The notes under the pieces were generated by a model. The model ran no database searches and was not told where the DNA came from. It saw nothing but the letters and a program-made list of their open reading frames with translations. From CAJXNP01 sp050305935 (GTDB lineage: Bacteria > Bacteroidota > Bacteroidia > Cytophagales > Cyclobacteriaceae): DNA of 43,974 nucleotides. The DNA lies in NCBI GenBank assembly GCA_050305935.1, contig JBNLGG010000036.1:1-43974 (forward strand). Reading direction: 5' to 3'. Shown in pieces: positions 27,601 through 36,633 of the stretch. A program made the position numbers and the translations under genes. Numbering within the stretch: the stretch's first letter is position 1; the number at the start of each line of letters is the position of its first letter.

Positions 27601-27955
27601 TCTTGTGATCCAATCTGAGGATATGCCTGGGTGGACGGTGGCAAGTGAAAACGGGATTACCGTAGCGCTGGATATTACGATCACTGATGAACTAAAGAAA
27701 GAAGGGTTTGCCAGGGACTTCGTCAACAGGATCCAAAATCTCAGGAAGGATAAGGGCCTGGATGTGCAGGACAAAATTTCCATTGATTTTAATACTGACG
27801 ATGCATTTATAATAAATTCGCTGGATGAAAGCAGGGAATATATTTGCTCTGAAACACAGGCAAAAAAACTATTAAATACAAAAATAGAAGGAGAAGCTGA
27901 TGAACTGGTCATTGATGAATTTCAATTGAATGTTAGGATACAAGTGGTTCAATAA
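24629..27955 (+). CDS. ileS: Isoleucyl-tRNA synthetase
   Basis: IleRS charges tRNA-Ile and edits misactivated valine. At 1108 residues it is long, like the eukaryote-like (mupirocin-insensitive) class that Bacteroidota carry, and there is no C-terminal Cys4 zinc finger. The HIGH-type motif is NGTPGIHHV near residue 50 and the KMSKS-type motif is NKMSKRLGNAVDPFE. WTTTPWTLPSN lies in the editing domain, and AEGVDQTRGWFFTLH is in the class Ia core. It starts with GTG, which places KYREYKNVNYAEIG at the expected N-terminus. Only 12 bases follow the exporter gene. Confidence 0.95.
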   Translation: MKYREYKNVNYAEIGEQILKYWNEHQVFQKSLDSRSGKPQFTFYEGPPSANGTPGIHHVISRAVKDIFCRYKTLKGFMVNRKGGWDTHGLPVELQVEKELGITKEDIGTKISVEEYNQKCREAVMKFKGEWDNLTQKMGYWLDLDNPYITFDRNYMETLWYLLKKLYDKGLLYKGFTIQPYSPAAGTGLSSHELNQPGTYRDVKDTTITAQFLLKKGNRSIDADGETYLLAWTTTPWTLPSNSALAVGENIDYLLVQTYNQYTFQPIKVILAKDRLQAYFNPKAAEITIEEYKEGDKLIPFKILKEIKGNELEGIEYEQLLPYVTPDTPAFRVIPGDFVTTEDGTGIVHIAPTFGADDLRVAQKAGIPAITIKGEKGEELPLVDKQGRFVKEVHDFPLAYVKAEYETDGTTDENYQPVDVRIAIMLKERNRAFKVEKYEHSYPHCWRTDKPVLYYPLDSWFIKTTAYKEKLVELNKTINWKPASTGSGRFGNWLENLVDWNLSRSRYWGTPLPIWRTEDGSEEICIGSLQELRDEVKKSIGAGFMTEELPEDFDLHRPFVDNVVLVSPSGQQMLREPDLIDVWFDSGAMPYAQWHYPFENEDYFNTVYPADFIAEGVDQTRGWFFTLHAIAGLLFDSVAFKNVVSNGLVLDKNGNKMSKRLGNAVDPFETIDTYGADATRWYMISNANPWDNLKFDANGITEVQRRFFGTLQNTYAFFALYANLDGFDYNEKPVELATRTESDRWIISRLNTLIETVDLALADYEPTKAAREIQDFVIDDLSNWYVRLNRKRFWKGELTDDKKAAYQTLHTCLITVAKLSSPIAPFYSERLYLDLTCNPGDGDSIHVQSFPEINKTEINKELEEKMALAQNISSMVHSLRKQHKIKVRQPLSKIMIPLLNAKMKKHIAEVEDIILSEVNIKAIDYVEDTTGVVTKLAKPNFKLLGKQYGPIMKEISQAVAKLSQDQINAFEKNGTIDLALSNQTITLGGEDLVIQSEDMPGWTVASENGITVALDITITDELKKEGFARDFVNRIQNLRKDKGLDVQDKISIDFNTDDAFIINSLDESREYICSETQAKKLLNTKIEGEADELVIDEFQLNVRIQVVQ

Positions 27956-27977
27956 ATGATCAGTTAGAAACTAAGGT

Positions 27978-28619
27978 ATGAAATATTTAAAATTTTATCT
28001 TCTGGCAATCCTGGTCATCATCATTGACCATGTGGTCAAGCTCATAGTTCATTTCAATATGGACATGGGGGCGATCGGCGAGATTGCCATTTTTGGTGAC
28101 TGGTTTAAGTTGCACTATACGGAAAACCCCGGGATGGCCTTCGGCCTGGAGCTGGGCTCTAATTATGGAAAACTGGCTTTGACCTTCTTCCGGCTGATAG
28201 CCATGGGAGGTATCGGGTACTATTTGTATTATCTGATCCGAAAGAAAGTCCCACAGGGACTATGCTGGTCAATTGCCCTGATTCTGGGAGGTGCAGTCGG
28301 GAATGTGGTAGACAGTATTTTTTATGGCAAATTCCTGGATAATGCACCATATGACGCCGCTTCACCTTGGTTTCACGGGCAGGTGATCGATATGTTTTAT
28401 ATTGATATCTGGGAGGGTGTGGTGCCCACATGGATACCCCTGTTTGGCGGAGATCATATGTCTTTGTGGCCAATTTTTAATATAGCTGATGCCTCTATTT
28501 TCATTGGCGTATCAATCATTCTGATCTTTCAAAAGTCCTTTTTCGCTGATAAACACAAGAAAGAAGCGGAGGTTGTTATTGCAGAAAATGAAGCCAACGG
28601 GACAGTTGACAATATTTAG
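27978..28619 (+). CDS. lspA: Lipoprotein signal peptidase
   Basis: LspA cleaves the signal peptide of diacylated prolipoproteins in the inner membrane. The 213-residue protein has four hydrophobic helices. Its catalytic aspartates are in GNVVDSIFYG and FNIADASIFIG, and YTENPGMAFGL is the conserved first-half motif. It is longer than E. coli LspA (164), with an insertion between the two catalytic motifs that includes SPWFHGQVIDMFYIDIW, and it has a charged C-terminal tail. It follows ileS by 22 bases, the common ileS-lspA arrangement. Confidence 0.95.
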   Translation: MKYLKFYLLAILVIIIDHVVKLIVHFNMDMGAIGEIAIFGDWFKLHYTENPGMAFGLELGSNYGKLALTFFRLIAMGGIGYYLYYLIRKKVPQGLCWSIALILGGAVGNVVDSIFYGKFLDNAPYDAASPWFHGQVIDMFYIDIWEGVVPTWIPLFGGDHMSLWPIFNIADASIFIGVSIILIFQKSFFADKHKKEAEVVIAENEANGTVDNI

Positions 28620-28743
28620 TTGGCCTGAGTTAAATATTGGTATGTAGTAGTTCTTGTTTGAAACAACCTTATTCATTCACTGGGGAGGAGATTCATAGGT
28701 GGGTTTTCAAGAAAATTCATTTTAAACAAAAACCTCAGTCCTA

Positions 28744-29481
28744 CTATTCACTCGCAACAATAATATTTCCTTCTCCCTCCGTAGTAACTTCCATATTCGG
28801 CGGCAGGTTATGAAGAATGATATTCCCATAATTTTTAATGGTTGCTTTCAATGTCTCCACGGGGTAGAGATGAACATCGTTTTCTCCATTATGGGTGATG
28901 CTGATGCTTTTTGCCATCAGCTCCTGACCAAAAAACCTTCCATGTAATTTGTAGTACATACCCAGTTTGTCTACTTTTCCCTTCACTGTGATATCGGCTA
29001 CATAGTCACTTTGAATGTTGATGTCCTTCATGTCGATCAGCAAATCAACATCGCCGGGCCCATAAGAATAAAACTTCACATAGTGATTATATTTTAAGGT
29101 ATCAAGGCATTTTACCGGAGCATACTCTAACAAATCATAGCGCTGAATGTAAGGAAGACTTAGATAAAGTTTAGGCATGCTTCCACCCTTTCTCCACTTG
29201 CAGGTGATGTGATTACCATAGATCAATTCTCCATCCTCATATCTGAATTCCAGATCGTCTTCCAGGTTTTCGGGCACTTCGTATTCAATAAATTGTGTCG
29301 AGTCGTCCAACAAATAAACCTCCGCCTCGCCCATGATATAAATTCTCTTAACATCGCCTTCGATGTTCACGCTTCTGCGCACCACTTCCGCGTCACCGGA
29401 GAAACATTCGCCAACAAAAAAATTTTCACACGAAGTGAACAAAACGGAAATAATAATTACCAGGTAAATTGCTCTTTTCAT
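28744..29481 (-). CDS. Lipoprotein with GIN (DUF2807) beta-helix domain
   Basis: This 245-residue protein has a lipoprotein signal peptide with Cys18 after LFTS. The body resembles DUF2807 (putative auto-transporter adhesin head, GIN): VKRIYIMGEAEVYL near residue 45 and repeating short strands such as INIQSDYVADITVKG and SISITHNGENDVHL. The fold would be a right-handed beta-helix on the cell surface or in the periplasm; function is unknown. Six bases separate it from the upstream deacylase-like gene, so they form an operon. Confidence 0.75.
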   Translation of the reverse strand: MKRAIYLVIIISVLFTSCENFFVGECFSGDAEVVRRSVNIEGDVKRIYIMGEAEVYLLDDSTQFIEYEVPENLEDDLEFRYEDGELIYGNHITCKWRKGGSMPKLYLSLPYIQRYDLLEYAPVKCLDTLKYNHYVKFYSYGPGDVDLLIDMKDINIQSDYVADITVKGKVDKLGMYYKLHGRFFGQELMAKSISITHNGENDVHLYPVETLKATIKNYGNIILHNLPPNMEVTTEGEGNIIVASE

Positions 29482-29487
29482 ATCGTT

Positions 29488-30597
29488 TCAAAATCGATAT
29501 CCGAAACCAAATTCTGAGTGCTCTGCATCAGCCCCATGCGATTTAAATCCGGCCACCGCAAAAATGTGTTCTGAGAAATAGTATTTTAACCCGTAGCGCT
29601 GGTAGGTATTCCCATAATAATAGTAGGGCTTATATACATAGTATCCAATATTCAGCCAGATGGAGAGCCTGTTCATATGGTATTCCACCACAGCAGAAAC
29701 ACCAGCTTTCTTATGATCAGGGTTTTCGTCATTTTCCAGCTCCTGGTCATCCTTTTTCACTTCCTTAAGCACCGTATTATTAAAATAGTCCAGGCTTATG
29801 CCCAGATCGAATAATGGGCTCACCGGCCTTTGGGCAAATATTGTAGCGACAAACACGGGGTAGGCGGTTTTGTCAACGACCTTGTAGGTAGCCATCGTGA
29901 AATTGGTATTGACGCTGAATCTCCATTTTTTGTCAAACAAATAATCTTCTGGCATTTTTGAGGTGATTTCATTTTCCCGGCCTGGGAAATAACTCACTCC
30001 GATCTCGCCTAGTAAATTATTCAATCCGGCATTTGGTCGCTTTATATCCGCCATGGAAAAGTGTGAGAATAAGACCCCGGCATTGACAGCCCAGTCAGGA
30101 TGAAAATGATATTTGAAATTAAAGGCGGTCTGCAGACTGAAAGTCACTGGTGACCCGTAAACAATATTTTTATTGTTGGTTTCCTTGTCATAAGGCCTGG
30201 TGTGAAATCCCAGCCCAAAACCCAATCCGAGGGTAGAAGATATTTTGGGCCTTCTCAAAATATAGTAGTCGGAGTTATAGTTCAATGCCACGCTCTCGCC
30301 GATAATGTCAGAGGCATAGTCCATGTAGGCAAGGGATAGTCTGATATCGGGATACCCGGCCAGTCGCTGCCACCTGGTTTCTCCAGTGGTTCGTTTCGTC
30401 ACCCGAGCTTCAAAACCCCTGGTAATACCCTTGGCAATCTCCCCCATAAACCTGTCGTGCTTGATCACAAAGCCTTGAAGATACCTTGCATCAAGTTCAT
30501 GCTTCTTTTTGGTCATAGGGGAATGGTCCTCCTGGCCAAAAACAACGTAAGCCGACAGCATCGACAGAATGAAGAAAAGTTGAATTTTTTTTATCAA
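29488..30597 (-). CDS. PagL/acyloxyacyl-hydrolase-like outer membrane protein
   Basis: The 369-residue protein has a signal peptide ending VVFGQ near residue 22 and an amphipathic barrel sequence ending in FGFGYRF. The segment SHFSMADIKRPNAGLN matches the active-site region of lipid A 3-O-deacylase PagL. His179 and Ser181 fit the catalytic pair, Pro188-Asn189 the conserved turn, and Glu198 could be the third residue. It is longer than PagL (~170-185). It may trim an acyl chain from lipid A or another glycolipid. It starts an operon with the GIN lipoprotein, divergent from gldA. Confidence 0.72.
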   Translation of the reverse strand: MIKKIQLFFILSMLSAYVVFGQEDHSPMTKKKHELDARYLQGFVIKHDRFMGEIAKGITRGFEARVTKRTTGETRWQRLAGYPDIRLSLAYMDYASDIIGESVALNYNSDYYILRRPKISSTLGLGFGLGFHTRPYDKETNNKNIVYGSPVTFSLQTAFNFKYHFHPDWAVNAGVLFSHFSMADIKRPNAGLNNLLGEIGVSYFPGRENEITSKMPEDYLFDKKWRFSVNTNFTMATYKVVDKTAYPVFVATIFAQRPVSPLFDLGISLDYFNNTVLKEVKKDDQELENDENPDHKKAGVSAVVEYHMNRLSIWLNIGYYVYKPYYYYGNTYQRYGLKYYFSEHIFAVAGFKSHGADAEHSEFGFGYRF

Positions 30598-30753
30598 AAC
30601 CCGCCAAATTAATCCTTCAAAATAAGTTTAGATATTCTAGAATTAAAAATGCGAATTGTCTCCATTTCTCACACCTCCGGTAAAATAATGGACTTGAATT
30701 ACGTTTACTTGTCGTAAACTTTTTAATTTCGGGACTTTTAAACAGGTTTATGC

Positions 30754-31671
30754 ATGTCGATTAGGGTAAAAAATCTCACCAAAATTTTTGGGCAGCAGCG
30801 TGCGGTAAATAATATCAGTTTTGAGGTAAATGAAGGTGAAATCCTTGGCTTTCTGGGACCTAATGGCGCCGGAAAATCCACCACCATGAAAATTGCCACC
30901 TGCTATTTGCCTCCCTCTGAGGGTACGATCGAGATTTGCGGAGAAGATGTCAGGCATAATCCCATCAACGTGCGGAAAAACATTGGCTACCTGCCGGAGC
31001 ATAATCCTCTTTATCTGGACATGTACGTACACGAATATCTGAATTTCGCCGGTTCCATACACTTCAAAAAAAAGGGGGAAAGGAAACATATAATCCCGGA
31101 TATCATTGAGAAATGCGGACTTACCCGTGAACAAAACAAAAAAATAGGCGCTTTATCAAAAGGATATCGTCAGCGCGTAGGACTGGCACAAGCGCTTCTC
31201 CATGATCCCCGCGTACTCATTCTTGACGAGCCAACCACGGGGCTGGACCCAAATCAAATTATTGAAATCAGAAACCTGATAAAGAATTCCAGCAAGAATA
31301 AAACGGTGATTTTTTCCACACACATCATGCAGGAGGTCCAGGCTTTGTGTGACCGCGTGATCATTATCAATAAAGGTGAAATCGTGGCAGATGCTACCCC
31401 CGAGGAACTTAAAAAGGTAAATACTTCACCTAAAATAGTTGTGCAGTTTGACCGGCAGATTGATACCGACCACTTTGCAAAAGCCATCAAAGCGGAGAAA
31501 ACAGAGGATTTGGCACAAAACAAATACCGAATATTCCAATCGGGATCGGAAGACATCCGACCGGCTATTTATCAATATTCCACTGATCAAAAGCTCACCC
31601 TGCTACAACTGACCGAAGAAGAGAGCAACATGGAAGATATTTTCAGATTACTTACCAATAAAGAAGGTTAA
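30754..31671 (+). CDS. gldA: Gliding-associated ABC transporter ATP-binding protein GldA
   Basis: This 305-residue ATPase has Walker A GPNGAGKST near residue 37, signature LSKGYRQRV near 134, and Walker B LILDEPTTGLD near 155. A C-terminal extension after residue 220 matches GldA-length proteins. With GldF and GldG it forms an ABC transporter required for gliding in Flavobacterium; the substrate is unknown. It lies 2 bases before gldF. A weak -7-like TAATTTCG lies at 30724-30731. Confidence 0.88.
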   Translation: MSIRVKNLTKIFGQQRAVNNISFEVNEGEILGFLGPNGAGKSTTMKIATCYLPPSEGTIEICGEDVRHNPINVRKNIGYLPEHNPLYLDMYVHEYLNFAGSIHFKKKGERKHIIPDIIEKCGLTREQNKKIGALSKGYRQRVGLAQALLHDPRVLILDEPTTGLDPNQIIEIRNLIKNSSKNKTVIFSTHIMQEVQALCDRVIIINKGEIVADATPEELKKVNTSPKIVVQFDRQIDTDHFAKAIKAEKTEDLAQNKYRIFQSGSEDIRPAIYQYSTDQKLTLLQLTEEESNMEDIFRLLTNKEG

Positions 31672-31673
31672 CG

Positions 31674-32402
31674 ATGTGGCAGGTATTTTTAAAGGAAATA
31701 AATTCATTCTTAAACTCATTGATCGGATACATCATTCTTTTTGTATTCCTCACCTCCACCGGGCTGATTCTTTGGGTATTTCCGGAAACGTCAGTATTAG
31801 AGTACGGGTTTGCTGATCTGAGCACGCTATTTACATTTGGCCCCTACGTGTTTATGTTCCTCATTCCGGCCATCACCATGAAATTATTCTCAGAAGAAAA
31901 AAAAGCGGGTACACTGGAGATCTTATTTACACATCCCATTCGCGATTGGGAAATCATCATAGGTAAATATCTGGCGGGACTTTCCCTGGTAGTATTTTCC
32001 CTGCTCCCCACGCTGCTGTACTATTATTCTATTTATCAGTTGGGAAACCCCGTTGGGAATATTGACGCTGCCGGGACGACCGGGTCGTACATAGGATTAC
32101 TTTTACTGGGAGGGGTGTTTACGGCTATTGGTGTCTTTTCAAGCAGCCTGACAGAAAACCAGGTGGTGGCATTTATCATCGCCGTGTTTTTATGTTTCAT
32201 TATTTTCTCCGGTTTTAATTCAATAGCCTCGATCAACTGGTGGGGTAAATTGGCCGATTTTATTGATAAGCTTGGAATCCTTTACCATTATAATTCCCTC
32301 AGCCGGGGTCTGATTGATTCCCGCAACCTGGTTTATTTTTTTAGTGTGATTGCCATCATGCTTTTATCCACGCACCTAATTTTGAGTAGCAGAAAATGGT
32401 AA
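31674..32402 (+). CDS. gldF: Gliding-associated ABC permease GldF
   Basis: The 242-residue integral membrane protein has about six hydrophobic helices. FSEEKKAGTLEILFTHPI follows the second, as in ABC-2-type permeases. It is the permease partner of GldA and GldG. Its stop (TAA at 32400) overlaps the gldG ATG (32396), so translation is coupled. GldF proteins in Flavobacterium have similar length. Confidence 0.9.
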   Translation: MWQVFLKEINSFLNSLIGYIILFVFLTSTGLILWVFPETSVLEYGFADLSTLFTFGPYVFMFLIPAITMKLFSEEKKAGTLEILFTHPIRDWEIIIGKYLAGLSLVVFSLLPTLLYYYSIYQLGNPVGNIDAAGTTGSYIGLLLLGGVFTAIGVFSSSLTENQVVAFIIAVFLCFIIFSGFNSIASINWWGKLADFIDKLGILYHYNSLSRGLIDSRNLVYFFSVIAIMLLSTHLILSSRKW

Positions 32403-34081
32403 AGCTTGATCAAAAACGTACGGAAAACCTTCTGTTGTTTCTTATTGGAATAATGACAATTGTTATTCTCAACCAACTTTCCACCCTCCATTTCTTTCGA
32501 ATTGATTTGACGGAAGAAAAACGTTTTACCATCTCGGACGCGACGATTCAATTGCTGGAAGGATTGGATGAAAAAGTCTTTATTGAGGTTTACCTGGATG
32601 GGGACCTGCCTGCCGGATTTCAACGCCTGCAAAAAAACATTGAAGAAAGCCTTCAAGAGTTTAAAATTTATGCCGGCGAAAATCTTGAATACGCCTTTAC
32701 CGATCCTTCCACAGCCACCGGATCACAGGCAAGGAATGAATATTACATGAGCCTGGCGAAACGAGGGATTCAGCCGACCCGACTTTTCGACAATAAAAAT
32801 GGTGAAAAGTCAGAAAAGATTATTTTTCCCGGAGCTTTGGTAAGCGTGGGCAGCCGGGAAGTTCCTGTGATGTTGTTAAAAGGAAACAGGTCGCTGGGGC
32901 CACAGGAAACCCTCAATCAAAGCGCCGAAAACGTTGAGTATGAATTGGCCAATGCAATTCGAAAGATGACAAACAAGGATTTTAAAAAAATTGGAATCCT
33001 TCAGGGGCACGGTGAAATTGACACAACCCATATCAGCGCACTGGCAAATTACCTGAATTCCTATTACCAGACTACCTATGTCAACCTGAACCGCCGGGAA
33101 AACCTTCAGGGCTTTGATGCGATCATCCTTGCCCAGCCAAGGGAATTATTTCAGGAAAATGATGTCTATAAAATAGACCAGTTTATTATGCGCGGAGGCA
33201 AGGCAGTCCTGTTATTGGACATGTTGCATGTCGATATGGACAGCGCCAGCGGCGATGGTACATTGGCATTGCCGGTGGAGACAGGATTGGAAAATATGCT
33301 TTTCAAATACGGGATCCGCCTTAATAATAACTATGTGCTCGACCTGAACTCGGGAGTTTACCCTGTGGTGGTTGGTAACGTGGGTGATCAGCCGCAGGTG
33401 CAGTTAATGCCATGGCCGTTTTTCCCCATTCTTAATAATTATGGCGATCATATCATCGTAAAAAACACGGATGCCGCCATCTCAAGATTCGTGGGAACGA
33501 TCGACACGGTAAAGTCACCTGGTATCAGAAAGACACCACTGATCTTTTCGTCGGATAAAACCAGGGTAATGGAAGCGCCGGTACTCGTAAGCCTGAATGA
33601 CCTGCGGGCGGACCTACAACCGGAGTATTTCACCCAGGGGAGAAAAGCAGTGGCGTGGCTTCTGGAAGGGAAATTCTCGTCCGTTTTTAAAAACAGGATG
33701 TTGCCGGAAACGGCGTCGAAAAGAGATTTCATTGAGGAGGGAGTAGCATCAAAAATCATTGTTTTTGCGGACGGTGATTTTGTGAAAAACGATTTTAATC
33801 CCGAAACCGGTCAGCCGGTAGAGCTTGGCTTTGACCCTTTCACCCGAAAAACATTTGCCAATGCTGAGTTAATGATCAATGCGATGAATTATTTGTTGGA
33901 TGAAGACGGGATTATTTCGGCCAGAAAAAAAGAAATCAAGATCAGGCCTCTTGATTCAGTGAAATTAGTGGAAGACAAAACCTTCTGGCAGGTGGTTAAC
34001 CTGGCTGGACCGGTAGCCCTGATCGTTCTTTTTGGTTTGGCAAAAGGTTTTATTCGAAAGAGAAAATATACCCGATTCTAA
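32396..34081 (+). CDS. gldG: Gliding-associated ABC component GldG
   Basis: This 561-residue protein has an N-terminal helix (residues ~12-30), a large periplasmic region with RIDLTEEKRFTISDATIQLL, and a C-terminal helix (~535-552) followed by basic residues. The middle contains IGILQGHGEIDT and GGKAVLLLDMLHVDMD, typical of the GldG/ABC-type uncharacterised domain. It works with GldA and GldF. The last base of its TAA stop is the first base of the next ATG. Confidence 0.9.
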   Translation: MVKLDQKRTENLLLFLIGIMTIVILNQLSTLHFFRIDLTEEKRFTISDATIQLLEGLDEKVFIEVYLDGDLPAGFQRLQKNIEESLQEFKIYAGENLEYAFTDPSTATGSQARNEYYMSLAKRGIQPTRLFDNKNGEKSEKIIFPGALVSVGSREVPVMLLKGNRSLGPQETLNQSAENVEYELANAIRKMTNKDFKKIGILQGHGEIDTTHISALANYLNSYYQTTYVNLNRRENLQGFDAIILAQPRELFQENDVYKIDQFIMRGGKAVLLLDMLHVDMDSASGDGTLALPVETGLENMLFKYGIRLNNNYVLDLNSGVYPVVVGNVGDQPQVQLMPWPFFPILNNYGDHIIVKNTDAAISRFVGTIDTVKSPGIRKTPLIFSSDKTRVMEAPVLVSLNDLRADLQPEYFTQGRKAVAWLLEGKFSSVFKNRMLPETASKRDFIEEGVASKIIVFADGDFVKNDFNPETGQPVELGFDPFTRKTFANAELMINAMNYLLDEDGIISARKKEIKIRPLDSVKLVEDKTFWQVVNLAGPVALIVLFGLAKGFIRKRKYTRF

Positions 34082-35007
34082 TGGAGCAAGGGAAGAAAAA
34101 TATCCGATTGATAATTATCCTGGTGGTTCTGGTAGGAATATCTTTCACCTTGAGTTTTTTCGGTGGCAATAATTCCATTTCAATAGAGAATGCCGACCAG
34201 TTTCAACTGAATGATACCACAGGAATTACCACAGTGACCATGGCCTCGGATAAACTCCTCAATCGGCTGCAAAAAACCGATAGCGGATGGACCATCAATG
34301 CAAAGTATCTGGCCGACGAAAGTATCATCATCGTACTTTTCTCGGTGATGCAAAAAGTAGAAATACTTCGTGAAATCGATGAAAAAGGCAGTGAGACCAT
34401 CAGCGATAAAATAAAAGTGGAATTTAAGCGGGGAGAGGAAGTGGTTCAATCATTTTACGCAAGCGCCAATCCTACGAAGACGCTTTCTGTTTTTTCAAAG
34501 AACGATGAAAGCTATGTGGTAAACCTGCCGGGGTACGAAAGTTTTGTTACCGGCATTTTTGAAATTCCCGAATCCGATTGGCGAAACCGAATGATTGTAA
34601 GCCTGGGGCCTTTTAATATGGATGCGGTTAAAGTCGATTATTTGAAAGAACCGGGGAAAAGTTTTGAAATTAAGGTGGCTAATAATTTTCCGTTTATTGA
34701 GAATGTTGCACGATTGGATACCTTGGAATTAATGGACTACCTGGAACAGTTTAGCTATTTCCAGGTGGATGAATTTGTTGCATTAGATGAATATTCTGAG
34801 CTGGATAGCATTGCTCACACCGATCCGTGGATTTCTTTTTCTTTCGAAGAGTTGAACGCGGCCAATGATGTAACGCTCACATTCTTTCACAAAAAAAGAA
34901 ATGATCCCAATATACTTGCGCTTGTCAATGACCACCAACCGGTCCTTTTCAATTATCGAAGGATAGCCGGAATTTTTAAGGAAAAGGAAGATTTTCTGCT
35001 TGAATAG
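34081..35007 (+). CDS. DUF4340-domain protein, fourth gene of the gld operon
   Basis: The 308-residue protein has one N-terminal helix (IILVVLVGISFTLSFF, residues ~12-27) and a DUF4340-like extracytoplasmic domain, with SDKLLNRLQKTDSGWTI and FEIPESDWRNRMIVSL. DUF4340 proteins are found beside or fused to GldG-like transporters in many phyla, so it is likely a periplasmic partner of this transporter. The one-base overlap with gldG shows tight coupling. No enzyme motif is visible. Confidence 0.78.
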   Translation: MEQGKKNIRLIIILVVLVGISFTLSFFGGNNSISIENADQFQLNDTTGITTVTMASDKLLNRLQKTDSGWTINAKYLADESIIIVLFSVMQKVEILREIDEKGSETISDKIKVEFKRGEEVVQSFYASANPTKTLSVFSKNDESYVVNLPGYESFVTGIFEIPESDWRNRMIVSLGPFNMDAVKVDYLKEPGKSFEIKVANNFPFIENVARLDTLELMDYLEQFSYFQVDEFVALDEYSELDSIAHTDPWISFSFEELNAANDVTLTFFHKKRNDPNILALVNDHQPVLFNYRRIAGIFKEKEDFLLE

Positions 35008-35610
35008 TAGCCGTCAGGGGAAAACAGGGTGTAACATTACAACGAGTGCTTGTTTGTTGCCCAATTATTTGGAAATAGTTGATCGAGGTCTTTTTGCTTG
35101 TGGGGGTGGGATTTTTCCCGCACATCAGCAGGCTGCTCTGGTTTGTTAACAGCATTTTTCTTGCAGGTAGTGTTAATTCGGGCGGACGCCCCTCCTGCAC
35201 GCTGTTGCTGATGCTTTAGCGTAAGCGTATGGACGAGCCAGGCTCTTTGAGATTTTAGGAGAGGTGGAATTTAGCTGCTTGTCATGAGCATTATAAATTG
35301 TCTTCAACATCTTTCTCTGAAACCAGAAGATTCATTCGGCTTTTATTAATTGAAATGGGAGCTACATTTCAATTGAAACACACTTCTTTTGGCCTTCATA
35401 CTCATTATACATAACATTTTTGGGTAACTACAGTAAGTCTGGTCTGCGAGGACATAAGCCAAATGTTAAATAGTAAGCCCACCCGACAAAACCTCTAAAG
35501 AAGCTGATAATCAAATACTTATTACAAATGCCGTAATAAAGTCGTCAACAATTCTTACTCGCCTCCACGAAGAGTAACAATCTTTAAATATATTTCTTCA
35601 AAAAAAACAA
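35008..35610. other. Gene-free 603-base spacer with a GC-rich hairpin
   Basis: No convincing gene lies here. At 35162-35199 TGCAGG pairs with CCTGCA, enclosing an inner GGGC/GCCC stem, and AGCGT at 35218-35222 can pair back to ACGCT at 35199-35203. The stretch is more GC-rich than its surroundings. Short frames in it look like chance. No promoter for the downstream regulator was identified with confidence (TATATTTC near 35589 is one mismatch from a -7 box). Confidence 0.5.
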
Positions 35611-36354
35611 ATGAAAGAAAAAGGCATCAAACTGCAAGAGCTGAGGAGTTCAAAGGGTATTACCCAACGAGAACTTGCTGAAGTCTCCAATGTCAACCTA
35701 CGAACAATACAAAGGATAGAATCAGGTGAAGTAAATCCGAGGTCATCAACGCTAAAAGTCCTGGCAAAAGCATTGGGAGTGAGTTTTAATGATATGGGCA
35801 GAAAGGCTATCGGAATTAAGTACAATAAGTATGTTGGAGGATGGATAGGTGGTATTGGCAGCGTCACAAGTCTAATCCCTGTAGTCATTATCATTATCAA
35901 CAGTAGTCACTTTGAAAAATTTCCACCGCCTACTGCTTTGGGCATACTATTTCCTTTGACCTACATTTTTTTTGTACTATTCTTTATAGGCACCATCCAT
36001 TTTGGTTTAGAGCATAAAGCTAAGTTACTAGTTTGGACTTCGATTACAAATCTGGCCCTGATACCATCGCTAGGAACTTACCTATTTATCAACATGGTAG
36101 GTGAGCATCAAGTGTTCGAAACAGTGGGTAAAACAATATTTTCAATCCTCTTTGGAATCAACCTTATTCTTTGGGGTCTGGGATTCTTCCAATCAATCAG
36201 TTTTAAACAACTTGAGAAGTTATCCGGAACATTCTTGATAATAGCCGGACTTAGTATCTGCGTTCCCCATTATGTCTTAAACATCACAGCGCTAGCGGCA
36301 TTTACACTTTCTATTACAATCATAAGCATTCTTATGATAAGAAAATCCAGATGA
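35611..36354 (+). CDS. Membrane-tethered XRE-type transcriptional regulator
   Basis: The 247-residue protein starts with an HTH_3 domain (residues ~6-60: LQELRSSKGITQRELAE, then TIQRIESGEV). Behind it come several hydrophobic helices, from about residue 78 to the C-terminus (VTSLIPVVIIII, PLTYIFFVLFFIGTI, IFSILFGINLILWGLGFF and two more). Such fusions place DNA binding at the inner membrane and occur in Bacteroidota as a small regulator family. Targets and signal are unknown. The gene has no close neighbours. Confidence 0.8.
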   Translation: MKEKGIKLQELRSSKGITQRELAEVSNVNLRTIQRIESGEVNPRSSTLKVLAKALGVSFNDMGRKAIGIKYNKYVGGWIGGIGSVTSLIPVVIIIINSSHFEKFPPPTALGILFPLTYIFFVLFFIGTIHFGLEHKAKLLVWTSITNLALIPSLGTYLFINMVGEHQVFETVGKTIFSILFGINLILWGLGFFQSISFKQLEKLSGTFLIIAGLSICVPHYVLNITALAAFTLSITIISILMIRKSR

Positions 36355-36633
36355 GATTACTCAGGTATGACTTTTATCTTTGTAAAGACGGGTCTAGGTT
36401 ATAGTCCTGTTTTGAGCTTGACATGGGATGTAACTCCGGGGCTGTTCGGAGTTTTCCCTGCCTCGACCAGCAAACGGGCGCAGGACACTTCAATCTTTTT
36501 ATGAAAACATTGTTTTCGACATACTCACATTCAATAAAGCAAATATTTATGTGCCCTAAAAAATAGTTAATCCAATCAACAAAAAATTGGCAGGACTCAA
36601 ACAAGTCCAAAAAAGCAGTCGGCTGTGGTTTCA

